In this document: piece by piece, positions 42,067 through 51,417 of the stretch | Layout: each line of letters starts with the position of its first letter | Numbering within the stretch: position 1 is the first letter of the stretch | Origin: Paraburkholderia tropica | GTDB taxonomy: Bacteria > Pseudomonadota > Gammaproteobacteria > Burkholderiales > Burkholderiaceae | Reading direction: 5' to 3' | Length of the DNA: 64,000 nucleotides | Assembly (NCBI RefSeq): GCF_900109265.1 | Contig: NZ_FNZM01000022.1 | Coordinates: 1 to 64,000, forward strand | Made by a program: the position numbers and the translations under genes | The notes under the pieces: generated by a model | The model's database searches: none | What the model was told of the DNA's origin: nothing | The model's input: the letters and a program-made list of their open reading frames with translations, nothing else

Positions 42067-43068
42067 TCAGCGCCGCATTCCGCCGCCCATTGCGCCACCG
42101 GCGCCGAAGCTGCCGCCCGACCAGCCGGTGCTGCCCGAGCTCTGCGTCGTGCCCGATTCAGCGCTGTCCGACTGGCTGTCGTCGAGCGACGTCGCGCGCG
42201 CGGTACTGCGATTGCGTGTGAGCGTCACGCCCGCCGCATTCGGCCCATGCGCCGCGTCGAGCGCGGCGAAACCGCCGGCATCATGCGGGTGATGCGCCGG
42301 CGGCGCATTCGCATTGAGCGCGGGATGCGCGCCATACACGTAGCCCTGCCCCACGCCGATCGCGAGGCTCACGCCCACCGGCCCGCAACCGGTGCTGATG
42401 ACCGCCGCTTCCTGCGTGAACGAGCCCATCGTGCCCACGCCCGCCGACATTTCGCCGCTCACCGACACCGGCGCGCATTGCATCGCGTCGATCACGACGC
42501 CATTCTCCGGCACGACGACATCGATAAAATCGGTGCCGCCAATCATCACGCTCGCCAGTTTGCCGGGCGCGAGCACGCCGCCATGACTCGGGCCCGTCGT
42601 GATGAACTCGACATCGGCGGTAAAACCCGTGAGCCGCGCCGCGTGCGGCGGCAGCGTGACGCGATAAGCCGCATCGCGCGGGCCGTCGTCGATGCCCGCG
42701 AAACTGCCGCCGCGCGTCACGATGCGAAAGCCGATGCCGGGGAGATTCGTCGCGTAGACATTGCCGAGCCCCGAACCCGTGTCGGCGGGCGCGAGCACGC
42801 GCAGTTCGCGCGCGTTGTCCGGGCCGCTACAGGTGAAAGGAATGTCGTTGAGCGCGGCCACGTGCGCCGAACCGAGCACCGTGCCCACCGGCGCATTGAG
42901 CGGCACCGAAAGCTGCGCGGGCGACAGCGGCAGCACCACCGCGCCGGGCTGCGCCGTGGGACGGCAATCGGCGTGCGCGAGCGGAATATAAGCGCCCGTG
43001 AGCATCGTCAGCGCGACGGCCAGCCAGCGCGCGGCGCGACGCGCGGTCGATTCGAAAGAGCGGAGCAT
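42067..43068 (-). CDS. Fimbrial-adhesin-like secreted protein
   Basis: A 333-residue protein with a Sec signal (cleaved near AHADC). The part from about 34 to 195 has the spacing of a fimbrial tip or type 1 pilus domain: an early Cys (ADCRP), a second in FTCSG, and NVYATNLPGIGFRIVTRGG (core TNLPGIGFRI), a hallmark of pilus adhesins. A second domain with QCAPVSVSG and STGCGPVGVSL follows. The last 70 residues are His/Ala- then Ser/Gly-rich and end GAMGGGMRR, unlike a donor-strand pilin end. No chaperone, usher or other pilin gene is next to it. Confidence 0.6.
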   Translation of the reverse strand: MLRSFESTARRAARWLAVALTMLTGAYIPLAHADCRPTAQPGAVVLPLSPAQLSVPLNAPVGTVLGSAHVAALNDIPFTCSGPDNARELRVLAPADTGSGLGNVYATNLPGIGFRIVTRGGSFAGIDDGPRDAAYRVTLPPHAARLTGFTADVEFITTGPSHGGVLAPGKLASVMIGGTDFIDVVVPENGVVIDAMQCAPVSVSGEMSAGVGTMGSFTQEAAVISTGCGPVGVSLAIGVGQGYVYGAHPALNANAPPAHHPHDAGGFAALDAAHGPNAAGVTLTRNRSTARATSLDDSQSDSAESGTTQSSGSTGWSGGSFGAGGAMGGGMRR

Positions 43069-43136
43069 CGTAGAAAAAGGGCAAGTGAGCGCGACCGATT
43101 CTACGGCACCGCGATTTCAGTGCCCCGACAAGCAAT

Positions 43137-43580
43137 TTACCGATTGTTACTCCTTGACTCCTGCGCGATGAAACACATCACGCCCGCCTGACGCGCGGGC
43201 TCGCCGGTATCGCCCGGATGATGGATGCCGTCCGTCACCGGCACCTCGGCAAAGTCGAACGGGCTGACGCCGTCGAGACACGCCACATTCACCGCGTAAA
43301 GCTGCGGATTCGAGCGGCGTTGAAGATGCGTGTGAATACCGCATCGCGAGCAAAAGAAGTGCTGCGCAACGCCGGTATTGAAGCGATAAGCGGACAGCAC
43401 GTCCTCGCCCTGTAAAAAACACAGTCCATTCGTGGCGAGTGGCACGACAGCGGCGCCACGCATCCGGCAATACGAGCAATTGCAGCGACGAATGCCGTTG
43501 AAGCCGTCATTGAGCGTCGCTTCGAAACGCACCGCACCGCAATGGCACTGCCCTTTCATTTTATTCGGATCACTAATCAT
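43137..43580 (-). CDS. GFA-family (glutathione-dependent formaldehyde-activating-like) zinc protein
   Basis: A 147-residue protein of the Mss4-like GFA family. Zinc-binding motifs are CHCG near the N-terminus, CNCSYC, and FFCSRCG, the usual C-x-C, C-x2-C, C-x2-C set. The start at 43580 (MISDPNKMKGQCHCG) has GAGG at 9 nt; the ATG at 43559 is an alternative. Family members are often annotated as glutathione-dependent formaldehyde-activating enzymes, though most have no proven activity. Monocistronic as far as visible. Confidence 0.88.
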   Translation of the reverse strand: MISDPNKMKGQCHCGAVRFEATLNDGFNGIRRCNCSYCRMRGAAVVPLATNGLCFLQGEDVLSAYRFNTGVAQHFFCSRCGIHTHLQRRSNPQLYAVNVACLDGVSPFDFAEVPVTDGIHHPGDTGEPARQAGVMCFIAQESRSNNR

Positions 43581-43642
43581 ATGAAAATACCTCATGCCGA
43601 AAGTCATTTGCAAACCTTGAATCAGGCGTCAAAGCCCGAGCA

Positions 43643-44485
43643 TTAAATCCCGAGACACACCGCGCCCGCCGCCACGATCAAACACGCGATCCAGCGCGTG
43701 ACACTCACCGTTTCGCGCAGAAACACGCGCCCGATCAGCACCGCGAACACCACACTGGTTTCGCGCAACGCCGACACCGTACCCATCGCGCCCGACTGAA
43801 GCGCCCAGATCACGATGCCATACGCCGCAATCGAGACCAGCCCGCCCATGAGCGATGAACCGAGCGCCATCGGCTCGTCGCGCAACGACGCACGCAGCGG
43901 CGCGACGCCGCGCAGCGCGATGAAATAGACCGGCGTCAGCCAGTAGAACAGGAACATCCACGCGGTATAGGCCACCGACTGGCCATCGGACACGCGCACA
44001 CCCATGCCGTCGATGACCGTGTAGAGCGCAATCGTCGCGCCGGTCGTCAGCGCGGCCAGTGCGCCCGAGCGCGACACGCGGCGGCCCAGCAGCGCGATCG
44101 CGCAAATGCCGCCCGAAATCATCGCGATCCCGAGCGCGTGCACCGGGCCGATCGCTTCATGCGCGAACAGCGCCGCGCCGAGCGTGACGAGCAGCGGCGA
44201 CGATCCGCGCGCGATCGGATACGCGAGCGCCAGATCGTTACGTCGATACGAGCGCACCAGGCTCGCGTTGTAGAAGCCATGCACGAGCCCCGAGGCGACG
44301 ATATACGGCCAGGACGCGCGCGCCGGCAGCGGACTCGCCACGATGACGAGCGTCGCGACCGCCGCGATGGCGATGCTCATCCACGTCATCGACAGAAAAC
44401 GGTCACGGTTGCCGTGCAGCATCGCATTCCAGGTCGCGTGGAGCATGGCGGCGAGCAGCACGATACCGCCGGTGTAACTGAGCAT
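43643..44485 (-). CDS. EamA/DMT-family membrane transporter
   Basis: A 280-residue protein with ten hydrophobic helices in two EamA repeats. The first repeat ends with GPVHALGIAMISGGICAIALLG, and the second holds GLVSIAAYGIVIWALQSG and LRETSVVFAVLIGRVFLRE. The start at 44485 (MLSYTGGIVLLAAM) puts helix 1 at the N-terminus; upstream in-frame codons would add a charged leader and there is no clear ribosome site. It is divergent from a GcvA-like LysR gene (153-bp gap), which probably controls it. Likely an exporter of a metabolite or amino acid. Confidence 0.88.
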   Translation of the reverse strand: MLSYTGGIVLLAAMLHATWNAMLHGNRDRFLSMTWMSIAIAAVATLVIVASPLPARASWPYIVASGLVHGFYNASLVRSYRRNDLALAYPIARGSSPLLVTLGAALFAHEAIGPVHALGIAMISGGICAIALLGRRVSRSGALAALTTGATIALYTVIDGMGVRVSDGQSVAYTAWMFLFYWLTPVYFIALRGVAPLRASLRDEPMALGSSLMGGLVSIAAYGIVIWALQSGAMGTVSALRETSVVFAVLIGRVFLRETVSVTRWIACLIVAAGAVCLGI

Positions 44486-44638
44486 GGGCGTGGCGGCGCG
44501 ATGGCCGGAAGGACGTGAGACAGCGAACGAGGCGCCAGCGAAGCGACGACCCGCGCCGAGAAGCACGAAGGATAACTATCTTGTCCGTGACCGGCAAACC
44601 AGATAAATTGCGCTTTCGAACCAGTTAGACTAATTCGA

Positions 44639-45547
44639 ATGAAACCGGTCTTGCCCCCGCTGAATGCCCTGCGCGCCTTCGAGGCGGCGGGACGGCTCGG
44701 CAGCTTCAAGGAAGCGGCAGCGGAGCTGCACGTCACGCCTGGCGCGGTGAGCCAGCACGTGCGGCTGCTCGAGGAATGGCTCGGCGCGCCGCTGTTCGAA
44801 CGGCTCAACCGGCGCGTGCAGCTCACACCGGCGGCGCAGGTGTATCTCGACGAAATCGGCCCGCTGTTCGAACAGCTTTCGCAGGCCACGGCGAAATACG
44901 GCGCGCCGCGCGCGGTGCCGCGCACGCTTACCGTCAGTTCGCTCGCGACTTTCACCTTGCGCTGGCTGGTGCCGCGTCTGGCGAAGTTCCGCGCCGCGCA
45001 TCCCGACATCGAAGTGAAGGTGGAGACCTCGAACGAGCCGCCGGAGAGTCTCAAGGACGGTTACGACGTGATCATTCGCGGCGGCCCGGATACGTTTTAC
45101 GGTTACGCCATGCGCCCCTTTCTGACCGAGGAGCGGCTGCCGGTCTGCAGCCCCGCGCTGTTGCAGCGCGCGCCGCTGCGCACGCCCGGCGACCTGCGCG
45201 CGCACACCTTGCTGCACACGTCGAGCCTGCCGCGGCTCTGGCCCGACTGGCTCGCAAGCGCGCAGATTCCCGCGCTCGCGCCCGCCGCCACGCTGACCTT
45301 CGATCACTTCTATCTGACCTTGCAGGCGGCCATCGACGGCATCGGCATTGCAATGGGACCGACCGCGCTGGTCGCCGACGATCTCGCGGCGGGCCGCCTC
45401 GTCGCGCCCTTCGCCGGTCCGCGTCTGCCGTCGCGCAGCTATTGCACCTATGTCGCCGATGAAAAGGCCAACGACGAGCGCGTGCTGCTGTTTCGCGCGT
45501 GGCTCGAACGCGAAGGCTCGGCGTCGTCGATGGGACGCAATGGGTGA
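44639..45547 (+). CDS. LysR-family regulator, GcvA-type
   Basis: A 302-residue regulator. The N-terminus LPPLNALRAFEAAGRLGSFKEAAAELHVTPGAVSQHVRLLE (core FEAAGRLGSFKEAA) is the GcvA-type wHTH, and the effector domain covers about 90-295. It is divergent from an EamA-type transporter gene, a common LysR arrangement in which the regulator controls its neighbour. The effector is unknown. Confidence 0.9.
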   Translation: MKPVLPPLNALRAFEAAGRLGSFKEAAAELHVTPGAVSQHVRLLEEWLGAPLFERLNRRVQLTPAAQVYLDEIGPLFEQLSQATAKYGAPRAVPRTLTVSSLATFTLRWLVPRLAKFRAAHPDIEVKVETSNEPPESLKDGYDVIIRGGPDTFYGYAMRPFLTEERLPVCSPALLQRAPLRTPGDLRAHTLLHTSSLPRLWPDWLASAQIPALAPAATLTFDHFYLTLQAAIDGIGIAMGPTALVADDLAAGRLVAPFAGPRLPSRSYCTYVADEKANDERVLLFRAWLEREGSASSMGRNG

Positions 45548-45687
45548 AGCGGCTCGCGTGCCTTTACGACGCGGGTTGCTTCGGCGGGCGAAAGACTGCC
45601 GCGAAAACCAACGTCGGCATGCTCACTTGGGAGATCGTCGAATTGGGCGTCGACGGCGCCCGTTCCTGTATTCGTGATTCCGGCCGC

Positions 45688-46638
45688 TTAATCACGCCCC
45701 TTGCGCGCCGTCGATCCGCGCGAATCCGGCACGGATTGCAGCAACTGATCGCGAATCCAGCGGTGCGCAGGCGTGCCCGCATGCCGCGTGTGCTGATAGA
45801 TTTTCAGCGTATAACGCGGCGCATCAAACGGCGTCGGATAGATCGCAACCGGCGCGGCATCGCGCAGGATCAGTGCGGCGCGATGGGGGATCGTCATCAG
45901 CAAATGCGAACGCGCGACGATAAACGGCGCGACGAGCACGCTCGGCAACTGCAACGCCACGTCACGCATCACGCCAAGCCGGTCAAGCACGAGATCGATC
46001 GAGCCGCGCGATTCGTCCCACGGCGTCACCACCACGTGTTGCGCGGCGAGATACTGCGTCATCGTCAGCTTGCGCCCAATTGCCGGATGCTTGCGGCTCG
46101 CGATCACCACGTAGTTGTCCGAAAACCAGTCGGTGCTTTCGACGCCCGCAGGCAACGGCAACGCTTCCTCGTCGTAACCAAGCGCGAAGTCGATGCGGCC
46201 CGACGCGAGTTCGTCTGCGGATTCGCGGCCCCGCGAATACACCACCTTGAAGCGCAGTCCGGGCGCGACCTGCTGCATCCGCGCCATGAACGCGGGCAGC
46301 ATGGCGAACGCCGTGTAGTCCGTGGCGGCGAAGATGAAGGTGCGCTCGCTCGCGGCGGGATCGAACTGCCGCGCGGGCGCGAGCCCCGCGTGCAGCAGAT
46401 CGAGCGCCTCGCCGATGGGGCGCATCATGCCTTCGGCAGTGGCCGTGGGCCGCATTTCATTGCCGATGCGCACGAACAGTTCGTCGGCCATCGCGTCGCG
46501 CAGACGCGCGAGCGCGTGACTCAACGCCGACGCGCTCATCGCCAGTTCTTCCGCCGCCAGCGTGACCGAACGATGGCGCACGAGCGCGTCGAAAACCAGC
46601 AACAGGTTCAGGTCGAGCCGGCGCAGATCACGATGCAT
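45688..46638 (-). CDS. LysR-family regulator, NodD/PcpR-like subgroup
   Basis: A 316-residue regulator. The wHTH reads LDLNLLLVFDALVRHRSV followed by LAAEELAMSASALSHALARLR, typical of the subgroup holding NodD, NahR and PcpR. The effector domain spans about 95-300. The start at 46638 (MHRDLRRLD) is an ATG; a TTG three codons upstream is less likely. The adjacent divergent gene is a GNAT acetyltransferase. The target and effector are not evident. Confidence 0.9.
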   Translation of the reverse strand: MHRDLRRLDLNLLLVFDALVRHRSVTLAAEELAMSASALSHALARLRDAMADELFVRIGNEMRPTATAEGMMRPIGEALDLLHAGLAPARQFDPAASERTFIFAATDYTAFAMLPAFMARMQQVAPGLRFKVVYSRGRESADELASGRIDFALGYDEEALPLPAGVESTDWFSDNYVVIASRKHPAIGRKLTMTQYLAAQHVVVTPWDESRGSIDLVLDRLGVMRDVALQLPSVLVAPFIVARSHLLMTIPHRAALILRDAAPVAIYPTPFDAPRYTLKIYQHTRHAGTPAHRWIRDQLLQSVPDSRGSTARKGRD

Positions 46639-46754
46639 AACGTTCAATCTATGATGACAACAATGCAGTATACGCAGGTTGGATATCGACTACCATCGTG
46701 AGTCCGTTGCTGTTCTCAGCAGTTCTATTGCTCATCTGGAACCCGATTACGCTT

Positions 46755-47252
46755 ATGGCACTGACCATCCGGCCCGCCACCGCCGACGACGCGGCCCTCA
46801 TTCTTCATTTCATTACCGAACTCGCGATTTACGAAAAGGCCGAAGATCAGGTTGCCGCGACCACGGAAACTATTACGTCCTCGCTGTTTGGTCCGCAATC
46901 GCCCGCTAAAGCGTTGATCTGCGAACTCGACGGCCGCGCCGTGGGTTATGCCGTGTATTTCTTTTCGTATTCGACGTGGCAGGCGAAATCCGGTTTATAT
47001 CTGGAAGACCTCTACGTTTCGCCCGATGCGCGCGGCCAGGGCGCTGGCAAGCGGCTGTTGCAGCATCTCGCCGGTATCGCGGTGGAAAACGGTTGCGGCC
47101 GTTTTGAATGGAGCGTGCTCGACTGGAATACGCCGGCAATCGAGTTTTATCAATCGCTGGGGGCGAAACCGCAGGCCGAATGGATTCGTTATCGCGTCGA
47201 GGATGAAGCGATTCGCGCGCTTGCATTGCAGTCGCCGGAAATTGCCGCGTAG
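46755..47252 (+). CDS. GNAT-family N-acetyltransferase (diamine acetyltransferase-like)
   Basis: A 165-residue acetyltransferase. The acetyl-CoA-binding motif reads LYVSPDARGQGAGKRLLQHLAG (core RGQGAGKRLL). The N-terminus LTIRPATADDAALILHFITELAIYEK and the C-terminal WNTPAIEFYQSLGAKP resemble spermidine/diamine N-acetyltransferases. The start at 46755 (MALTIRP) is preferred because the in-frame leader upstream is hydrophobic and not family-like. It is divergent from a LysR gene and convergent with the cytochrome gene through a shared terminator. Confidence 0.88.
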   Translation: MALTIRPATADDAALILHFITELAIYEKAEDQVAATTETITSSLFGPQSPAKALICELDGRAVGYAVYFFSYSTWQAKSGLYLEDLYVSPDARGQGAGKRLLQHLAGIAVENGCGRFEWSVLDWNTPAIEFYQSLGAKPQAEWIRYRVEDEAIRALALQSPEIAA

Positions 47253-47296
47253 ATCGCCATGCAACTGTAGCGTTAAGCGGACGACCCGAGCGGTCG

Positions 47297-47325
47297 AAAA
47301 AAAAGCGGGCCGAAGCCCGCTTTTT
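47297..47325. terminator. Bidirectional terminator between GNAT and cytochrome c genes
   Basis: A 7-bp GC-rich stem, AGCGGGC / GCCCGCT, with tetraloop CGAA, A-run on the left and T5 on the right. It serves both convergent genes. Confidence 0.9.
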
Positions 47326-47348
47326 GCATTGGCGTCATACGTACGCAC

Positions 47349-48686
47349 TTAACGCATCTTCGCGACTTTATCCGCCGTAATCGTCGCGGACGGATTGCCG
47401 AATTGCGTGGTGACGTAATTCACCAGCGTCGCGACTTCGTTATTGCTCAACTCGCCCGCGAATGCCGGCATCGACATATGACCGTTGTTGGTCTGGCGGC
47501 TCACGCCGTGCAGCACGACCATCGTGAGATTGTCGGCATTCGACGCGCCCACGCTGGTGTTATGCAGCAGCGACGGATACGCGCCCGCATCCTTGCCGCC
47601 CACGCCCGTGCCTTGCCAGCCGTGACAGCTCGCGCAATTGGCGTTGAAGAGCGTGCGGCCGTCCGCTGCCGCGCCGCCACCGAGCACGGTCAGCGGTTGA
47701 TTGCGCAACGCGGTCACGCTCTGCACCGGCGAACCCCAGCCATAACGCGGCAGGCTCGTGGCGCTCATGCCATTGTTCTGCGCGGGCACCGTGCGCAGAT
47801 ACGTCGCCATCGCGCGCAGGTCCTGGTCCGAAAGAAAGCGCGTGCTGTTCTCGACGACTTCCGCCATCGGTCCCGCCGCGTTCGCCTTGCCGGGCGCCGC
47901 GCCGTCACGCAGATAGGCGATCAACTCCTCGTCGGTCCAGCCGCCGATCCCGGCGACGCGGTCCGGCGTGATGTTATACGCCGTCCAGTTGCCGAGTTGC
48001 GCGCCCGCGAGCGACTGGCTCGACAAGCCCTGCATGAAATTACGCGGCGTATGGCACTCCTGGCAATGCGCGAGCGCACCGACCAGATACGCACCGCGAT
48101 TCCATTCGGCGCTCTTCGCGGGATCGGGCTGGAAACGGCCCGAGTCGAAATTGAAGAGATTCCAGAACACCATCGCCCAGCGCTGGTTGAACGGGAAGCC
48201 GAGCGTATTCGCAGGCACGGCCTTCGCGACCGGCGCAATCGTACGCAGATACGCGCGGATCGCGAGAATATCGTCGTCGGTCAATTGCGTATAAGACGTA
48301 TACGGCATGGCCGGATACAGACGCTTGCCGTCCTTCGATTTACCTTCGCGCACCAGGCCGATAAAGTCCGCATCGCTCAGATTGCCGATGCCATAGGTTT
48401 TATCCGGCGTGATATTCGTCGAATAAATCGTGCCGAACGGCAGATCGAACGGCACGCCGCCCGCATAAGGCTTTGCCTTGTTCGACGTGTGGCACGCAAT
48501 GCAGTCCGCCGCGCGTGCGAGATATTCGCCGCGCTTGACGAGCGCAGCGTCGTCGCTCGCGCTGGCCGCGTGCGCGAGCGTGCCGGTCAGCGCACCGCTC
48601 AAGGCCAGCGCGCCGGCGGGCAGCCATTTGCGCAATACGTTGAAGATGCGGCGCGTGTGGGTTGTCGTTGTGTGGGTCAGTTTCAT
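47349..48686 (-). CDS. Tri-heme cytochrome c subunit of a membrane sugar/alcohol dehydrogenase
   Basis: A 445-residue periplasmic electron carrier with three CxxCH heme sites, CIACH, CQECH and CASCH, spread over three cytochrome c domains. A Sec signal ends near TLAHAA. The start at 48686 (MKLTHTTTTH) has GAGG upstream and lies just past the end of the GMC gene; an ATG at 48704 would overlap it. It is the third gene of a gamma-alpha-cytochrome operon as in FAD-dependent glucose and gluconate dehydrogenases. It passes electrons from the flavoprotein to ubiquinone or terminal oxidases. Confidence 0.93.
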   Translation of the reverse strand: MKLTHTTTTHTRRIFNVLRKWLPAGALALSGALTGTLAHAASASDDAALVKRGEYLARAADCIACHTSNKAKPYAGGVPFDLPFGTIYSTNITPDKTYGIGNLSDADFIGLVREGKSKDGKRLYPAMPYTSYTQLTDDDILAIRAYLRTIAPVAKAVPANTLGFPFNQRWAMVFWNLFNFDSGRFQPDPAKSAEWNRGAYLVGALAHCQECHTPRNFMQGLSSQSLAGAQLGNWTAYNITPDRVAGIGGWTDEELIAYLRDGAAPGKANAAGPMAEVVENSTRFLSDQDLRAMATYLRTVPAQNNGMSATSLPRYGWGSPVQSVTALRNQPLTVLGGGAAADGRTLFNANCASCHGWQGTGVGGKDAGAYPSLLHNTSVGASNADNLTMVVLHGVSRQTNNGHMSMPAFAGELSNNEVATLVNYVTTQFGNPSATITADKVAKMR

Positions 48687-48696
48687 CGCGCGCGCC

Positions 48697-50298
48697 TCAA
48701 GCATGCTTCATTTCGTCGATCAGCTTGTCGGCGAGACGCATCGACAATGCACACAGCGTCAGCGTGCAATTCACCGTGCCCGCGCTCGCCATCGTGCCGC
48801 TCGACGCGATGAAGAGATTCTCGTGATCGTGCGAACGCAGATCCTTGTCGACCACCGAATCACGCGGATCGTCGCCCATGATGAGCGTGCCCATGATGTG
48901 ATTGTTGTTGAAGTACGAATCGTCGAAACGCACTTCCGTGCCGCCGAACAGGTCCGCGATATGCGCGTAATGACCGCGCGCGACCTTCGCCGCCCGATTG
49001 ATGTAATCGTCGATGCGGTAATGCACTTCCGGACGCGCGATGCCCAGTTTGTCCTTGAATTCCGTGCTCGCTGTAATGCGGTTTTCCGGGTCCGGCAGAA
49101 TGTCGAAGAAGCTGTTCACCACGACCCAGCGCGAAGCGTAGTCGCGAATCTTCTCGTCGAGTTCCGCGCCGTAGACGCCCTTCGAAATCAGATAATCGCT
49201 CACGGCGCGCATCGGCGAATAATTGCCGACGTTGAGTTTCATCGCCGAATATTCCGAACGGAATGCACCGTCGCGCAGATTGTTGATGCACGAGAGACGC
49301 ATCGGGCCACGACCCGGCCACATCGGTTCCGCGGACAGGAACGTCACCGTCGTGCCCGGGTGATCCATCAGATTGCGGCCCACCTGGTCCGAGCTGTTGC
49401 CAATCCCGTTCTGGAATTTGTCGCTCTTCGAAATCAGCATGAGCTTGGGCGTTTCGATCGCGTTCGACGCCAGCACGAAAATCTTGCCGGTCACGCGCTG
49501 CGTATTGCCGTCCGGGTCCTTGTAATGGACCGCGACGATGCGCGCGTTTTCATCGTGCTCGATGCGATACACCACGGCGTTCGGCAGCAGACGCGCCTTC
49601 GCCGCTTCGGCCTTGCGGATAGCGGTTTCGCCCGTGTATTGCGCTTCGATCGGGCAGATCGGCATGCAGTTGCTGTTGCCGCAGCACGCGGGACGGCCGT
49701 CGAACGGCGCGGTATTGCGTGCCGCCGGTTCGGTTACGTGCTTGTAGCCCGCCTTCTCGACCACGTCCTTGAACTTCTGGTCGAAGTCCGAGAGCGGCAG
49801 CGGCGGATGCGGATACGGCTTCGAGCGCGGCGAACCGAGGTCCTCGGGACCGCCCACGCCCATTTCGACTTCGGCCTCGTAGTAATACGGTTCGAGATCG
49901 TCGTAACTGATCGGCCAGTCGCGGCCCACGCCATACAGCGTTTTCAGCTTCATGTCGTTGGGCAGCAGACGCCACGACTGCGCGGACCAATGCCACGTCG
50001 TGCCGCCGACCATGCGCAGATAACCGGCCTTGTACTGTTCCGGGCCGCGCTGCACGAGATAGTCGTTGCTCGGCGAATACTGCGGATGCGGCGCGTGCTC
50101 CGTGGGCGGATACGGCGACTGGAAATCCGACTTAAATGGACTATTCCGGTAATTTTCTACGATGCGCCAGCGCTCGATGCGCGGCCCCGCTTCGAGCATG
50201 AGCACGTCGATGCCCGCCTTGGCGAGCTTCTGTGCGATCTGACCGGACGCGATGCCGGCGCCGACGATCACGACGTCGGCGGATTGATTCGTTGCCAT
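48697..50298 (-). CDS. GMC-type FAD dehydrogenase catalytic subunit with Fe-S cysteines
   Basis: A 533-residue flavoprotein. The N-terminus VVIVGAGIASGQIAQKLAKAG is the ADP-binding fold. A cluster CCGNSNCMPIC matches the site described for a 3Fe-4S cluster in Burkholderia FAD-glucose dehydrogenase. The C-terminal GMC half includes NNHIMGTLIMG with the active-site His region, and ASAGTVNCTLTLCALSMR. It oxidises a sugar or sugar acid in the periplasm and passes electrons to the tri-heme cytochrome. It has no signal of its own; export would be with the Tat-targeted small subunit. The sugar is not certain (glucose, gluconate or similar). Confidence 0.92.
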   Translation of the reverse strand: MATNQSADVVIVGAGIASGQIAQKLAKAGIDVLMLEAGPRIERWRIVENYRNSPFKSDFQSPYPPTEHAPHPQYSPSNDYLVQRGPEQYKAGYLRMVGGTTWHWSAQSWRLLPNDMKLKTLYGVGRDWPISYDDLEPYYYEAEVEMGVGGPEDLGSPRSKPYPHPPLPLSDFDQKFKDVVEKAGYKHVTEPAARNTAPFDGRPACCGNSNCMPICPIEAQYTGETAIRKAEAAKARLLPNAVVYRIEHDENARIVAVHYKDPDGNTQRVTGKIFVLASNAIETPKLMLISKSDKFQNGIGNSSDQVGRNLMDHPGTTVTFLSAEPMWPGRGPMRLSCINNLRDGAFRSEYSAMKLNVGNYSPMRAVSDYLISKGVYGAELDEKIRDYASRWVVVNSFFDILPDPENRITASTEFKDKLGIARPEVHYRIDDYINRAAKVARGHYAHIADLFGGTEVRFDDSYFNNNHIMGTLIMGDDPRDSVVDKDLRSHDHENLFIASSGTMASAGTVNCTLTLCALSMRLADKLIDEMKHA

Positions 50299-50310
50299 GG
50301 GATGCAGGGA

Positions 50311-50868
50311 TCAGGAATGGGACAGCACTGGGGGCTTGGCCCAGTAGCCGGGCACGCCGCGCGCATAGCTCGGCATGACGATGACGTCCGCGATCGGCGG
50401 ATACATGAGCGCCTGTTCGTAGGCGACGGTGCGTGCGTTCTTGCCGCTGCCGACCACGCCGAGATACCACGCGGTCATCACTTTCTTCGGCAGTTTGGCG
50501 AGCGCGGGCTGCGAGGCGTCCAGCACCGTTTGCAGGCCGTTTGCAGGGGTATTCGTGCGTACGACGAAGTCGTTGAGCTGTGCGATGATCGCACTCGCGT
50601 TGGCATCGTCGACCTTGAGTCCGGCGAGAATCGCGCGGCCGATTTCGACGTCGAGCGAAGTCTTGCCGGTCAGGTATTGCGAAAGCTTGATGAAAGCGGC
50701 GAAGTCGGCATCGGCGTTCGCGGCGGCGGCTTGCGCGTGGGCCGCGCCGATCGAAGCGATCGCACCGAGGCCGGCCACGCTCAGCGTCGCGAGCACGGTC
50801 GTGCCGATCAGGAATTGCCGCCGCGAAGGCGCGAACGGCTGGGACGGAGGTTGCTGTGGGGACGTCAT
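50311..50868 (-). CDS. Small (gamma) subunit of the sugar dehydrogenase, Tat-targeted
   Basis: A 185-residue subunit with a twin-arginine signal (SRRQFLIGTTVLATLS), cleaved near GAAHAQ. The mature helical domain (ADADFAAFIKLSQYLTGKTSLD, core FIKLSQYLTG) matches the gamma subunit of FAD-dependent glucose/gluconate dehydrogenases, ending with ARGVPGYWAKPP. It probably carries the folded flavoprotein across the membrane by the Tat route. The start is an ATG at 50868. It is the first gene of the operon, 12 bp before the GMC gene. Confidence 0.9.
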   Translation of the reverse strand: MTSPQQPPSQPFAPSRRQFLIGTTVLATLSVAGLGAIASIGAAHAQAAAANADADFAAFIKLSQYLTGKTSLDVEIGRAILAGLKVDDANASAIIAQLNDFVVRTNTPANGLQTVLDASQPALAKLPKKVMTAWYLGVVGSGKNARTVAYEQALMYPPIADVIVMPSYARGVPGYWAKPPVLSHS

Positions 50869-51062
50869 CACGTTTCCAGATTGTGCATTCCGGCTGCGCC
50901 ACGGCGCCTCGTCCGAATTGTCAAATCTGTACTAACTAGTTAAAAACGCGTGCAGTGTACTCGATGTGGCGGATTGGCGCACTCCCGCTTACAGAACAGC
51001 GTAGTGCAATTCCACCAAAGCGCCAAACCCCATTTCATTGGCGCCGTAAATCAGCGATGGCA

Positions 51063-51254
51063 TTACCAGCCGGGGTCGCCGCCCTGGCAGGTCAGCGCGC
51101 ATCCCAGCGCACTCACGGTGCCGACGGTGCCCAGTCCCATGCCGAGCGCGATATTGCCCAGCGTCGACGAGCAACCCTGAAACAGAGTGGAAGAAGCGAT
51201 AAGCAGCAGCAGGAGAAGCCTACGCAGCGGTAGACCGACGATTGTTCGAGACAC
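51063..51254 (-). CDS. Small hypothetical lipoprotein (63 aa)
   Basis: A 63-residue protein from a GTG start. A leader MSRTIVGLPLRRLLLLLLIASS ends in the lipobox FQGC, then SSTLGNIALGMGLGTVGTVSA. The rest is Gly-rich with two more cysteines. A weak AGG ribosome site lies upstream. I recognise no domain. It stands between gspK and the sugar-dehydrogenase operon, and I see no functional link to either. Confidence 0.6.
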   Translation of the reverse strand: MSRTIVGLPLRRLLLLLLIASSTLFQGCSSTLGNIALGMGLGTVGTVSALGCALTCQGGDPGW

Positions 51255-51417
51255 GGGGGTAGCCTGTTAGAAAGGGAGTTCGTGACGTCCTTTTTTGTAG
51301 TTTCAGCATACGCGCGCGTCGCGCGGACGAAATCGCAATCATCAAGCGAGAAACGAAACTACTTACCAAACATTTCCCGTCGCTTGCAATTAGCTTTCTT
51401 TATCCTGCCGATCTGAT

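Noticed and set aside
48478..50943. An 821-codon open frame antisense to the sugar dehydrogenase operon
   Set aside because: It spans three well-supported genes on the opposite strand and shows no recognisable domain.
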